The translations under genes were made by a program, and so were the position numbers. Below the pieces are notes generated by a model that saw only the letters and a program-made list of their open reading frames with translations, was not told where the DNA came from and did no database searches. From Alnus glutinosa (taxonomy: Eukaryota; Streptophyta; Magnoliopsida; Fagales; Betulaceae): DNA of 64,000 bases. This document shows positions 11,109 through 23,168 of this stretch, one piece after another. The stretch is taken from assembly GCF_958979055.1 (NCBI RefSeq), contig NC_084892.1, positions 25,864,501 through 25,928,500 on the forward strand, given 5' to 3'. Every line of letters starts with the position of its first letter. Positions within the stretch are counted from its first letter, which is position 1.

Positions 11109-12719
11109 AGGATAATAGCAGATTAGTATTACTAATCATTTCCTTTTTGTGTGTACCTACCATAATACTCTTTGCCTATATCAGATCTTATGATCTTCAT
11201 GTTGTTTCTCTTCTTCTTCCTTATAGGTATTGAAAGCATTCAATACCTCAACTTTATTATTTAGAAGATAGAGATACATAAACCTTATATGGTCATCACT
11301 AAAAGAGATAAAAATACCCTGACCATTTAGGCAATGAGTATGAAAAGGTCAACGCCTTTCAATATACATGATCTCAAGAATCTCAAAAGGCTCTTTTTGG
11401 CACCTCTAGTGATCTTGTTGGTATGCTTTCCCTTATACAGTCCACACAAGTACCAAAGTCAATAAATTGCCTACTTTTATTTTCTGTATGGAGATATATT
11501 TCAATCTCCAAAGCCATAACAAGAGCATTTTTTAAATTCACAAAGACTCTACTTTATATCAACATCAATATGCAGAAATAAACAAATAACTTTGTTTCAA
11601 AAGTTGGGACCTAGATCAATTTTAAATAGACTTTAAATATACCCCCAACCAATATTCCACCGAAAATAAGAAAAATTTCAAGTTTAAAATAAAATTGAAA
11701 TTTTTAACAAACTAAACTAAAAAATAAATTTCTAAAAGATTATGGAATATAAAATATTTTGAGGTCAAAATATAACTGAATTTTTAAAATTAACCTATAG
11801 ATCCCAACAACCTCCAACTATAAAAAAAAACATGTGTTCTGCATTTGTTGACAATGTGGATTGTTAAACTATAATCAATCCACAACATATTTGAATGAGT
11901 CACTAAAAGAAATTCACGACATACTAGATATATGAGATTTCCTTTGTGCAATCTTTCTTTATATGCCATTAATTTTCCTTATTGCAAGAGAAATAGGTAT
12001 CTTGATTGCCATAATAGGCATGATTGCATTTATTGATCTTTCCCTTAACATGAGTAACCATGTGAACACTTTATGGATTCTCTCATATTCTTGAACATAC
12101 ATGGTCAGAAATTAATTTACTAACCATTTATCCTTTTGTATGCCTTAAGATAAAATTACATATTTAGAAGAGAGAATTCAAAAAATGAAATAGACCAATA
12201 ATGACTCAAAACCTCAATCTTTATGGACTTAAGCGAAGCTATAATATCCTTCATTCCCATAATGGGATTAGAAACACTTAAATGAAAAAGTATATTAATC
12301 TTTTTCTAGTCAGAAAATATTACCATAAAGTGTTGGAACATAAAACTACCAAAGTAGAATAATGAGAATAGCTGCAATGACCAAAAAAAAAAAAAAAAAA
12401 AGAATACTTTAATACTATAAAGTAACTTTATTTTAAATTAGCCAATGCCAATTTAAATAGTAAATTTCAACTTACCTGTGGGCAAAGGTTGCATCACGCA
12501 TAAAATTTACCCTTTTATTAATAAGACTAATAAATTTAAACATTAATAGATAAAATTCTCCGTACCTGTGGGCCTAAGAGAAACTTTACTTTTAATGCTA
12601 AATTTGTTATCTTATTCTAATTAAATTATAAAATAAAAACGTCACTGTGTGGATAAGCAATTAAATTTATGAATTAATTACAACATGATGTTAATTTTTC
12701 TATATGAAGTTCAAATGTG

Positions 12720-12985
12720 TACGACCTTTATGTAATTATTATAAAATTAGGATGTTGTGGCTCTCCCAAAATCATAATAATTACGCTGCAATTCATGAAC
12801 ATCTAATAAAATTCCTTACGATGTTCATACGTGTAATCCTGATGTAATTATCAATAAAAAATGGGATGTTGCGGCTCTCCCAAAATTATTATGATAATTA
12901 TGTGTGTGTAATCTTGATGCAATTATCATTCAAAATTGGAACGCTTTGGCTCTCCCAAAATTATCATAATAATTGCGACTTCATT
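12720..12985. repeat. Three imperfect repeats around GGCTCTCCCAAAAT
   Basis: The motif TG(T/C)GGCTCTCCCAAAAT recurs at about 12755, 12870 and 12945 (the last one more diverged), each followed by 'tatNataatt'-type AT-rich sequence and mentions of 'aacatctaa'. It looks like internal tandem duplication in an old element. Confidence 0.6.
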
Positions 12986-13300
12986 AACATCTAACAACTT
13001 TAAAGATGTCCATAAATAACCCCAAGAATATAACAAACCAATACCTAAATGGAGTAAACAGCATTCTCCAAGGTGCAACCAGGTGAGTTCTCAGGAAAGT
13101 GAGGGGGGTCACTTGGACACACTTAATTCCCAAGACTTTCCTAGCCAAAACTTTTCTTGACATTGCATTCTTGGATATTACTGTAAACACGCCAGCATAT
13201 ATGGTATTGTTAATTATTCTTACGTCTAAGCATCAAGCAATTTATATATAAATAATATAAATTAAACAATCAAATATATATTCAAGATCATGTATTAAAG

Positions 13301-13508
13301 AAACAATAATTTTAATACACAACCCTATAAATAATAAAGGAAATAGAACCTTAATGTGAAAACATAAAATTAGGCTTGCCTTAATGGTTTGAAGCTTGGG
13401 ACCTTTGAGAAACAATAATTTTAATACACAACCCTATAAATAATAAAGGAAATAGAACCTTAATGTGAAAACATAAAATTAGGCTTGCCTTAATGGTTTG
13501 AAGCTTGG
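13301..13508. repeat. Near-perfect tandem duplication, period 109 bp
   Basis: The sequence beginning AAACAATAATTTTAATACAC at 13301 starts again at 13410 and runs to about 13508 with almost no differences. The high identity within otherwise decayed sequence suggests a recent slippage or unequal exchange event, or an assembly duplication. Confidence 0.9.
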
Positions 13509-13599
13509 TACTTTGTGGACTCAAAGGTCCCAAGTTCAAATCCTCAATTAAACCCAATTTTTTATTATTTTCACAAAATTCAAATGGGCTACTATATTG

Positions 13600-14290
13600 G
13601 GCTTCTGGGTCTCTGTATTGGGTTGACCCAAACCGTTTGGGTCAACCCACTTAAATGCCCCTTTTTCTTTTTTGAACAAACTAAATAAGGCCACTTGGGT
13701 TCATGGTTCCTAGACAGGGTCAACCCACTTGATCTGAATTGCTGGATTGGGTTGACCCGAATGGATCAACCCACTTGATATCGGGTTGAACTAATGTTTT
13801 TAACCCTACCCGATTACATAAACTGACCCGACCCATTTTTCCACAAATGGGTTGAAAACCCTAGAGACAAAATTTGGAACCCTAGCCACCACCCCATAGC
13901 GCCCCCGCCACCCTGCCACCCCTGATATGGTGGCCAAGAGAGGCCGCCGCTTTGACGACCACAGCAACTCTTATGGGTCGCCATTTACAAAAGAAGAACG
14001 GCCAAAAGGCCACTGTTTGGGAAGACAATAACCAGGGGTCGCCTTCTACCAGAGAGGACGGCGACCCTTGAGTTGCCGTCTACTGTAGAGGAAATGGCCC
14101 TAAAGGGCCGCTGCAAGACGGTTATGGCGACCCACAAAGGTCGCCGTTCACTTGCGTAACAACGACCCCTTGGGGCTGCTGGTTACAGTGCTGGAAGAGG
14201 CAGCAAGGGGGCCTCTTCTCGCAGGACGGCGACGACGCCGCGGTTACCCAATGGCGTCGCCTCTGCAGGTGGAAAAATGGCTTGCATTCA
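13600..14290. other. Repeats of GGGTTGACCC followed by a GC-rich block
   Basis: At 13615-13870 several copies of GGGTTGACCC/GGGTCAACCC occur in alternating orientation. From 13880 to 14290 the sequence becomes GC-rich with recurring GGTCGCC and GGCGACC words. Short ORFs here match nothing I recognise. It lies inside the old Copia-like fossil and is probably part of its internal region. Confidence 0.4.
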
Positions 14291-14821
14291 GGGTACTTCA
14301 CGGTGGTTCCAGGGGCAAAATCGTAATTTTACAGCAAAACAAAATAGATAGATCAAATATATCACAATATACAGAATAGTGATAATCAAAAAAAATAATC
14401 ATATCAAAATTCACGATTTTTCAACCTTATAGAACAACAACATATTGAAAAACTAATATCCATATGTTTTTCAAAAGCATGTGAACAATTATATTCACAA
14501 AATAAAAACGGGATTGACAAAACTATCTTCACAAAAACTATGTTTAACAACTATACGTGAACAATAAACAGAGACTAATTTTAAACATAGATAATCTATT
14601 TGATTCAACCAAAATTTGATATTGAGCAAATTGTCAAAGAGGCAAGCTCTGATACCACATGTTATAACATATAAACTTAATCATGCTCAATCTAACATGT
14701 GCAACAGAAATAAAAGGACAGGATCTAAGCTTACCTCTTGCCATCGTTGCTCAAGCATTTCTACAAACATCTGAAGAACAAAAGAATGTAATCTGAGGGA
14801 TCTTCTGGCCTGTGCCTATGA

Positions 14822-15189
14822 GAGTACTAGCAGCAGATTCTCAATCATTTTCCCTATATTTAGATAACAAAACTACTTTTTGCTTCCCTATAAAAAAACA
14901 CCACACAATAGATTCCCATACATTTCCCTATATCAATTAAATATTATTTTTTTACCCTTACTTTATTCTTTTTATCTCTTTCCTACTTTTTCTCTCTTCC
15001 CTATAACAATTAAATATACATTTTTTATAATAAAATAATACATAGGGAAGGAATAGTAGACATGTATAGGTAGGGAATTACTATTCATTCCCAACCCCTT
15101 CATCTAAATATAGGGCATCTGCTGTGGAAGGTTTTTTGATGTTTTTCATGAAATTTTCCCTAAATATAAGGTAACTGCTACTAGTGCTC
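14822..15189. mobile_element. Tourist-like MITE (PIF/Harbinger type), copy 1
   Basis: The ends GAGTACTAGCAGCAG and CTGCTACTAGTGCTC form 15-bp inverted repeats. The 3-bp flanks are TGA on both sides (14819-14821 and 15190-15192). A sister copy at 41511-41896 has TAA flanks. Three-base T-A-type target duplications are characteristic of PIF/Harbinger MITEs. There is no coding capacity. Confidence 0.8.
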
Positions 15190-15540
15190 TGAGTGTGTCA
15201 AAAGATGGATGCATAGGGCTCCTTATATAGGCAGGCCAGGGACCCTCGTCATTTATTAGTAGCTGATTATTTTCCTCCCATCAAGGAAAATAAATCAGAA
15301 TAATTAATATAAAACCGTTATTTTCATGAACCATAATGTGGAATATAAAAACCGTTTAAATCATATTGAATACATTTATTATAATTACCGTTACAGTAAT
15401 TAAAAGCCGCCACCGTTACATCAAATTAAATATGACATAAGGGACACTTATGTAATTTCTTACATTTCATTCAACGCAGATCATCAAAATAAGCAAGCAT
15501 ATATACTATTGTTATGATGAATATCATCCATGCCAATGGT

Positions 15541-16479
15541 GCCATGCATTAAAAAATCATCAGAACTTGTTTTGCATGGATGATTGAGGGGTGCCTTCCC
15601 CGCCGGTGTGTCAGTAGTAACTAAGAAAAGTTTCGTCTGAACTTATTTCTCAAATCAATTCATGATTCACAAGAAGTTACTAAGAAAAGTTTCCAACCCG
15701 TATTGCTTGGATTTTTGTCTTTTACTCGTAATTGAGATTATTTCCACGTTATGAAAATGGCGAAGATCTTGTAAAAGAGGCAACAAATATAAAAACTCGT
15801 GATTGTCGTAATGGAAACACTAAAGCAAGCAGTCTTGGAGTATGTTTGCAGTTTGGGAATAAAGTTTTTTAAGCTTTTCTCCAAACGTAGTTTTAAATTT
15901 TTTATCAAACCAACACTTTTTTACCTGAAATAATTTTTTAAGCACTAAAAACACATTTTAAACTCCTTTATACAATTTTAAACAAGCTCTTAGGCCTAAA
16001 GAGTCTGTTTTTACTACGATTGATATATAACGTTGTTATATGTTCAATGAGTAATGTTAGAAATAATCTTTTTATCTTCTTAAAGTCGATGTGGCTTTTA
16101 AAATTATCATATAATGATTCATAAGTATCTAATAATAATACTTATAAGTTATAACATTGGATATAATGAATTAATAATTACATGTCATATGCTACAATGT
16201 TATATTATTATATGATCATATAGTCCTATTATATTATATGAATAATATAATATGAATCATATGATTAAGTATCTGAATGTCATTATATCATATGATTATA
16301 TGATTAACAATTAAGTATTGATATTATTCACTTTTACTATTTTATATACATATTGATATAACCAATGAATATTTATTGACCATTTTTATTTGTTACTTAA
16401 TTCATGCTTACATATAGTATATCATACAAATAAGTTATATATTAACAAATTAAAAATTATTTTTAATATATATATATAT
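15541..16479. other. AT-rich intergenic sequence
   Basis: No gene, RNA gene or clear element is recognised. The stretch 16080-16340 is very AT-rich, with repeated 'tatatgatta'-type words. Confidence 0.4.
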
Positions 16480-16702
16480 CTATACGAGTCGAGCCTTAAT
16501 GAACGAGTCGATCCTTATACGAGAGGGTTCACGAGCTTTAATCGAGTCAAGCGGAGTTTATACGAGTTTGTGTCGTTTAATAATCGAGTTTGATTTTCGT
16601 GTTCACGAGTAGCTCATTTAATAATCGATTCGAGCATGAGTCAAGTTTATTCGAGCTGATCTCGAGTAAACTCAAGAGTAGCTCAGCTCGTTTACACCCC
16701 TA
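16480..16702. mobile_element. hAT-type MITE fragment with GTTTACACCCCTA end
   Basis: The right end reads GTTTACACCCCTA (16690-16702), the usual terminal sequence of nonautonomous plant hAT elements (TAGGGGTGTAAAC inverted). The body is rich in GAGTCGAGC/CTCGAGT words typical of this repeat. A matching left end is not found, so it is a fragment. It abuts the accessory ORF remnant of LTR element copy 2. Confidence 0.55.
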
Positions 16703-16895
16703 AGCACATGTGTACAGATATCCCCAATGGTAAGTCTGGATAGTCTCATAGATGCTATCCAGAGGAGGCACCATGATGTCGGCGCGGACCCCATTCCGCT
16801 CAGCAATGACGTTGCGGTCCATGATTTTGGCTTGAAATGCGCTTCTCTCTTCCTCTGTCCTCTGGCGGACTCTACGCTAGGACTGATGGCAGACA
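16703..16895 (-). pseudogene. Start of the accessory ORF, LTR element copy 2
   Basis: From 16895 the reading matches the first part of the accessory ORF of copy 1 (an Arg-rich start with RGQR, then TIGD-like sequence). Only the N-terminal part is present, next to the hAT-type MITE fragment. Confidence 0.6.
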
Positions 16896-17304
16896 TGATT
16901 TTGTACAAAAAGACCAACAAGAGTTTGCCAAGAATATTCCAGAGATGGGCTTGTTAGGTCAGGATAAAAATTGGGCAGAATAACAGCAGTAAAAAGGACT
17001 ATTTCAAAAATATAGATAGAATTTATCTCATTATAGTCCCGCAGATAATCCCAACATGATAAATATCTACATATCATAATCTCAAAAATATGCCGAAAGA
17101 AACAACATTCTAACAGTTCAAAATAAACTGAAGATAAAGGGTTTAGAAGAATACCTGGAATGTGAGAGAGATGCAAAAAGACAAAAAAATGAGCAAGAAA
17201 AAATCCAAAAACTTAAAACTTTACTCACAAGCTGCCAAAGAAAGGATTTTGTGGGGTAGGATGGAGTGAGCGGTAATCTGGGGTATATATAGCTTCTGTG
17301 GGTC

Positions 17305-17508
17305 CCAAGTCCGGACGGTATATTGATGCCGTCTGGACGCGCGTTGCCTCGGAAAGGAGCAGACTGGTCGCGCGCGTCCAGACGATTATTCTTAACCGTC
17401 CACCCGATACTAGCAGCGCGCGTCCGAACGTTAGACAATTCCTGTCCGGATGTCTAAGCTCCATCCCCGTCCGGACGCCAAAAGACTACTGTCCGGATGC
17501 TCCACACT
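17305..17508 (-). repeat. CGTCCGGACG motif array upstream of the accessory ORF (copy 2)
   Basis: Eight motif copies or one- to two-base variants occur in about 200 bp, at the same relative position as 5985-6190 of copy 1. A TATATATAG stretch (about 17284-17292) lies between array and ORF. Confidence 0.7.
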
Positions 17509-18619
17509 GAAACATCAGAAAACTGAGGAAAATTTACAGAAATCTAATTTTTCCCAAGTTAGTTTCAGAACACTCATGTATAAACCACTGATAACACAAT
17601 CAAAGAGCATCTCAAAACTAAGCAGAGATATAAAAGAGAGTTGAGATTTTAATTACCACAAATATTTTCCTGGACATAGAAAATTCAAATGGGCAACTCA
17701 ACTCATGCAATGCGTGTGTGTGTGAAGACTTAACCCACAAGATATGACTATCATAGATATGACAAAGAGCAACTAGATTTTCTAGACAAGAGAGAAAATC
17801 AATGCAAGATTAGTCAAAAGTCAAACCTTATAACTTACTAGGGCCTAGCCACCCTCATCTGATACACTCCCCCTAAGATGCAGCACCTAATGTTTATGAA
17901 GGACAAAGTAAATGTTTTATTTGCATGTAGAGGGCAAGGCATAAATCAAATTTAGCACATAAGCAGTGAATATACAATTTAAAGCACAGAATTCATATGA
18001 TTAACTGCTTGTTTCTTATGGTGCTGCAAACTAAAGGGAATTCCAGAGTTTTTAGGTTTTAGGTTCAACTAGCATATGGTCAATTTGACCATCTTATCAA
18101 GGACCTCTTCTCTTATCCAAAATTTCTAGCAACACATCGTCAGAGAAGGGAAGAAGTACTTTTTAGGGGAGTCATGGATAGTGCACATTTTTCATCGCAT
18201 GAGAAAAGAAACTATCGTACTTTTGCATATACAGGAAAATACTTAGCAAATTATAGTCAGAAACTCTCAATTATATCTAAGCATAGTAAATTAATACCCA
18301 AGGAATTGAGATATCAAGAGAAAATACATGCAATATCTGATATGCCAAGAGAAAAAAATATCCTGCCAATTCTCCCCAAATTTTATTTTTTTTTAAAGAC
18401 ACAAGAAACAAAACATGCAATATGGAAATGACATCATATGCAAAGCAAAATCAAACCTGATGATGCCATTACAAAAAAACAATCGCTCGACCTGCTTTTT
18501 CTGTCTTTCCCAATAAATACCTGCAAAGGTCTCCAAACAAAATATAGGGGGCAAAACACAATACCACTGGTTCCTAGATTGCATATGAAATATAACAGCA
18601 AAATAAGCAATCAAACCTG

Positions 18620-21600
18620 ATGCCGTAGGATTAGGAACCAAATCCTAGGCATGGACACCCGATCCTGCTAGGTGCATCTGTTTCCTCTCATGGGGTGACT
18701 ATCCTTCTTAACCCAAACTTGCCTTCCTGTGGGTGACTGTTGATAGGACTGCATCATCCACTCCATCATGCTCTGCATCCAGATAAGTGGTCCACTGTGG
18801 TATTGACCTTCTTCCACCTTCTGAGACCTTCTAACTTGCCAGGATTTGTTATTGAAGTTGCCACTATGATTGGCTGGTACAAATCGCTGCTGAGGCCGCT
18901 AATGCTGAGATGTCTGAACCCTAGGAGCATGAGACCAAAGGGCTTGATATTGATGCCTCGGTGCTTGTCCCCATGGTGCTTGGTAAGGATGCCATGGAGT
19001 CTGATGCTGGACTCCAGATCTAGTGCCATTAACCTGTTGGGGCACTTCTTTCTTGGCCTTGACTTTCTATGCCTTCAGGAGGGAGCACTGAGGACGAACA
19101 TGCCCACTTAGACCGCAGTGATGGCATATGGGAGGTCTTCTGATGGAATGAGGCTTCTGATCATCTGGAGCATCATTATCGACTTTGTCCTTCCCTTTAT
19201 CTTCTACAGTGGGAGGAGGCTCTGGGACTGCAGGTTTTACAAATAGTCTTTGAAGTAGAGGGAGCATCAGAAAAGCGAGTTACATACCCAAGACCAGTCT
19301 TGTCGGTTGGGCTCTTTTGAATAGATAGCATACGAGTCAGCTTCTCATCAGTAACTCTTTCTAGCTGGAGCTGCGTCTCTAGTAGCTTTTCCTTGAGCTC
19401 TTGTATTTTGAGCAGCAATGAACTCTTCTCAGTCTGCAAACTGTTCAAATCATTAAGGTGCTGCTTTCGTCCTTCCCTCAGCTTCTCATACTCTATGTAG
19501 AGTGTCTTGTAGGCCTCCTTGAGCTCTTCCCCATTATCGCTATGCTCCGAGTAATACGAGTCTTCTTCTTCAACATGTGGGGCAATGTTGTGAGTTTTAA
19601 AGAGTACTCGCAAGCGCACGAATCGTTTGCAATATAGTGTGTGTGCAAGTGCGAGGTTGAATCCACAGGGAAATGGTCAAAAATCAGTGTCTTGTTCAAT
19701 CAACCTCATTCTAACCTAGTTCCAAGAGTTTGAGGATTAAACATGCACCAAAAAATGAAATATGTAAAAAGGAGCTAAGGCTAAGGAATTCACCAAACTA
19801 TCTCCAACAACTCACACTCTTGGTTTCCATTTGAACACCCAAAGAACATTAAGTTTAGGGTGTCATTCAAGTTTCTCAACCATAAACCTTAGAACCATTA
19901 AATGAATCCAACTCAAAGATAAATCACAAAGAGTACTCATTTGAAATCAAATCATCCATTGTATCCATTCAAAGAATAAATCACAATGGATATCATCTTT
20001 CAAATCGATAAAACAATGTATCCATCGGTTGAAATACATCAAATGTCCTATTTCTACCACCAACCACATTCATTGCAAAAGATAAAGCAATAAATGAATG
20101 GAACTTGAACAACATAATGATATAACATTAAATGTGCAAGTAGTACTACAAGAGTGTGAGTGTCATCAATGGAAAGGTTTCATCCTCAACCTTAGTTGAG
20201 AGTTCTAGCCTCCCATGACTAAGAACATCACAAAAACTTGAAGAACAAACATGAAAATAGAAGAAAAGCATTACAAAGAGAAGTATCTAAAGAAAAGAGC
20301 TACTGAAATGAACTATAAAATGCACGAAATTAAACCAGCTACTGCTCTCAGAATTCTCTCCAACAAGGAGACATGGCTATGGCTTTATAGAAGGAAATTA
20401 GGGTTAGAAACCCATGTAAAATGATTCCTCTAACCCCCTCTAGGGTTCCTCTCTTGCTAGAGACAACTAAGGTCACAAAACCAGCGTGTTCTGCTGCGAA
20501 AATCAGAGGGAGAACTGCTTTTTATCATGGAGAAGCTCCTGATTGGGCGTTCTGGCGCGCTTCTGCAAAAGTAAGTTCTGGGAAATTTCGATCGATCGAC
20601 TTCAGGCAAAATTTCGATCGATTGACTTTTCAGGACTTCCGAATTTCCAAGCATTTCCTCATGAAATTTTTCATTCCTCTCTTATTGACCTTTAAAACAC
20701 AAAAACACAAACTAACAAAAACATCATAAAATAGCAAGGCTAAAGGTCTAACTAATATAAATCAAGGGGTCTAAATATACAATATTTGGTACTCATCAGG
20801 CAACAAAGGCCATAAATTTTTCAAACTCTGGAGCTTCTTCTTCCAATTCATCACTGAGAGTCACATTGTAAGCCTTTCCCTTGCCCTTCTTAAGATTCCC
20901 GCAATCGGTCCGGATATGCCCAAAGCTTGAGCATTCAAAACATCAGGGTCCTCTGGGATCTTTCTTCTCTTCTTCCTCAGGTTCAGCTTCTCTGGGAGGT
21001 TTCTTTACTCTTTCAGAAAACTTCTTCTTGAACCGATCATCTTTCATCAGTCTTCTGAAATTCTTGGCTAACATAGCCACAGCTTTCTCTTCATCGTCAG
21101 AGTCATCTTCAGATGATGCTTCTACCTTCTTCTTGGAAGTCTTTAGGGCAATGGTCTTGAACTTCTTGACCGGGGGCAGAGACAACTCATATGTTTGAAG
21201 AGATCCTACCAACTCTTCAATCTTCATCTCCTCAAGATCCTTGCTTTCCTCAATAGTGGTCACCTTGATCCTGAAACGCTCAGGCAAAGATCTTAGAATC
21301 TTTCTGATGAGTTTTACATCCGATATAGGTTTCCCAACACTCACCATGGAGTTCCTCAGGTCACTTATCTTTGAGTAAAACTCTCCAAAGGTCTCTTCTT
21401 CCAACATCTTAATTTCTTCAAATCTTGAAATCAACATTTTAAGTTTGGCAAATTTAACAAGTTTCGTGCCTTCATATGTTGTTTCCAAGATTTTCCATGC
21501 TTCTTGGGCTGATTCGCAGTTTGAAATTTTGGGGAATTCAGATGGAGAAAATGCTTGGCACAGAGCATGGAGGGCTTTATCATTTGAAAGACGTGCGTTT

Positions 21601-21761
21601 TTCTCAGAGACTAGTTCGAATGCTGCATCCTCTGGTTTGGTCCAACCAGTTTCAACAATACTCTAACAGTCAATAGATTTCAGAAAGAAACGCATACGTG
21701 CCTTCCAATAGCCATAATTCGTGCCATCAAAGGCAGGAACAGAATTAAGAGTTTGAGACAT
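18620..21761 (-). pseudogene. gag region of LTR element copy 2, split by a solo LTR
   Basis: It has the same layout as the copy 1 gag: UBN2-type region with LPERFRIKVTTIEESKDLEE, an acidic linker with SSEDDSDDEEKA, a first zinc knuckle region, a coiled coil and a second knuckle (CHHCGLSGHVRPQC at about 19120-19080). A solo LTR of another family (19586-20798) lies between the first knuckle and the coiled coil. The region is broken in a few places besides this insertion. Confidence 0.78.
19586..20798. repeat. Solo LTR nested in gag of copy 2
   Basis: The ends TGTTGTGAG (19586) and CTCATCA (20798) are flanked by the 5-bp target duplication GGCAA (19581-19585 and 20799-20803). Length is 1213 bp with no internal domain, so this is a solo LTR left by recombination. 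One end resembles the tail at 2055-2150. The family is not certain; the 'cgcacttgcacaca...gcttgcgagta' tail is reminiscent of plant Tat/Athila-like Gypsy LTRs. Confidence 0.88.
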
Positions 21762-21837
21762 ATCAAAATATAGAAGTAAAAAATAATAACACTCAAGAAA
21801 TAAATCTCAACAGAGTGTACCAAGCTCTGATACCAAT

Positions 21838-23168
21838 TGAAAAACGAAAATTGACTTCTAAAATAAACAGCAAGTGCATGCACAAAGTGTCAACAAAAAT
21901 AATAATGCGGAAATTAAATGACACAGAGATTTTTGTTGACGAAGTGGAAACTCAATTAAGAGAAAAACCACTCCGAGGCAGTCAAACCCAGGATATCCAC
22001 TATTCAAAAGACAAAGCTAGATACAAGATAGTAACACTCACAAATACCCGATACAGTGGTCGTACCTTGCTCTCTAACGTGTAACTTAACACGAACGCTT
22101 CCCAATCAGGTCTCCTACCTGAATGGGTCTTCAATAGAATCCTTTACCTTAGGGCTAACCTCTAAGATAGACTTCAGTTGTAGCGCAGCAATAGCACACT
22201 TGCAATGGCTTCAGAGGAAACTAGATCAGCTCAACAATCTTCAAAATAACTTCTCTGAGCACCTGTGGAATTCAATATCGAATTCTTACAGTTCTCAATA
22301 CCCAGAGGCCTCTATTTATAGGCTGAGGTGCATAATGGGCGACTGCTGTAATATGTACGAACGCCGTCCGGACGGTGAACCTGGGCTGTCCGGACGGACA
22401 ACAGTGCGACAGAATTTTTCGAGATTTTTGCTGAAAATCTTTCTTGTTTAAGAGTTGCGTCCGAACGGTGAGACACTATCGTCCGGACGGTTGCACGTCT
22501 GCTGCAAGTAACTTCCATATAAGGTTTCGTGCGTCCAAACCAAGGGGGATGAGCGTCCGAACATCTGAACTTCAACACGCAATTTCCATATCTGCTATGC
22601 GCGCATTTGAACCATGATAGGCATTCGTCCGAACGGTTGAAGTCGAATCGGCAATTTCCATATTAGTTGCACGCGCGTCCGGACCAAGGCTGACTGACGT
22701 CCGGACTGTGATATTTGAATTACGATTATTGCCTTATATATAAGCGCGTCCGGACGGGTATATCAATCTTCCCTTATTCTGAACTTGGAAAGAATCTGAA
22801 GCTGATCAATCACTGAGAGGCGTCCGGACGGGCTGCTAAGATGTCCGGACGGATACAGGATGGAACAATAGCTTCTCGATACAGTAGAGGTCCAGACGGA
22901 AAATGCACGTCGTCCGAACGGATGATGCTTGGTCTGACTGGCGTCCGGATGGTATGGCACGTCGTCCGGACGTATGGAACAATGGTCAGATGGGCGTCCG
23001 AACGGGATGGCACGATCGTCCGAACGGCTGGCAGGGAACCGAAAACTTCTGTCTTGAAAGCAGTGCAGAATCTTCTGACATCACTTTGAATAGTGGAATC
23101 CCTGATAAAACAGCATCTATACACACAAGTGATTTTGTCCAAACAGAATGAGGCCAATAATACTAACA
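21838..23168 (-). repeat. 5' LTR of copy 2 with CGTCCGGACG array
   Basis: On the minus strand it runs from TGTTAG (23168) to a TCA end (21838), followed by ATTGGTATCAGAGC. About 20 CGTCCGGACG-type motifs lie between 22360 and 23025. A TATAAATAG-type box is at about 22313-22321 (minus). Length is 1331 bp. Confidence 0.87.

Larger units (their letters stand above)
11109..15540 (-). mobile_element. Old Copia-like fossil, minus strand
   Basis: A primer site for initiator-Met tRNA (complement of TGGTATCAGAGC) lies at 14646-14657, directly left of a probable LTR that starts at about 14660 and runs to about 15.5 kb. At the far left, 11150-11480 shows decayed traces of a Copia integrase core. The interval between is AT-rich and heavily decayed, with many breaks, and holds the separate repeats listed below. 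Boundaries are approximate and the right LTR end is not certain. A Tourist-like MITE is nested in the LTR. Confidence 0.45.
16703..23168 (-). mobile_element. LTR element copy 2 (same family as copy 1), incomplete
   Basis: Read on the minus strand it has the same order as copy 1: 5' LTR (23168-21838), primer site, gag (from 21761, interrupted by a nested solo LTR), spacer, CGTCCGGACG array (about 17505-17310), and the start of the accessory ORF (16895-16703). The 3' LTR is not seen. The spacer again lacks recognisable pol. The right end is inserted against an Ale-like Copia element read in the opposite direction. The element is broken. Copies 1 and 2 share their whole architecture, so lack of pol looks like a family trait and not a private loss. 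Confidence 0.78.

Noticed and set aside
12984-13190. A 68-codon minus-strand ORF
   Set aside because: No family resemblance, lies in decayed element sequence, and has no promoter or splice context.
14152-14379. A 75-codon plus-strand ORF in GC-rich sequence
   Set aside because: No recognisable domain; it lies in an old minus-strand Copia-like fossil and is probably a chance frame.
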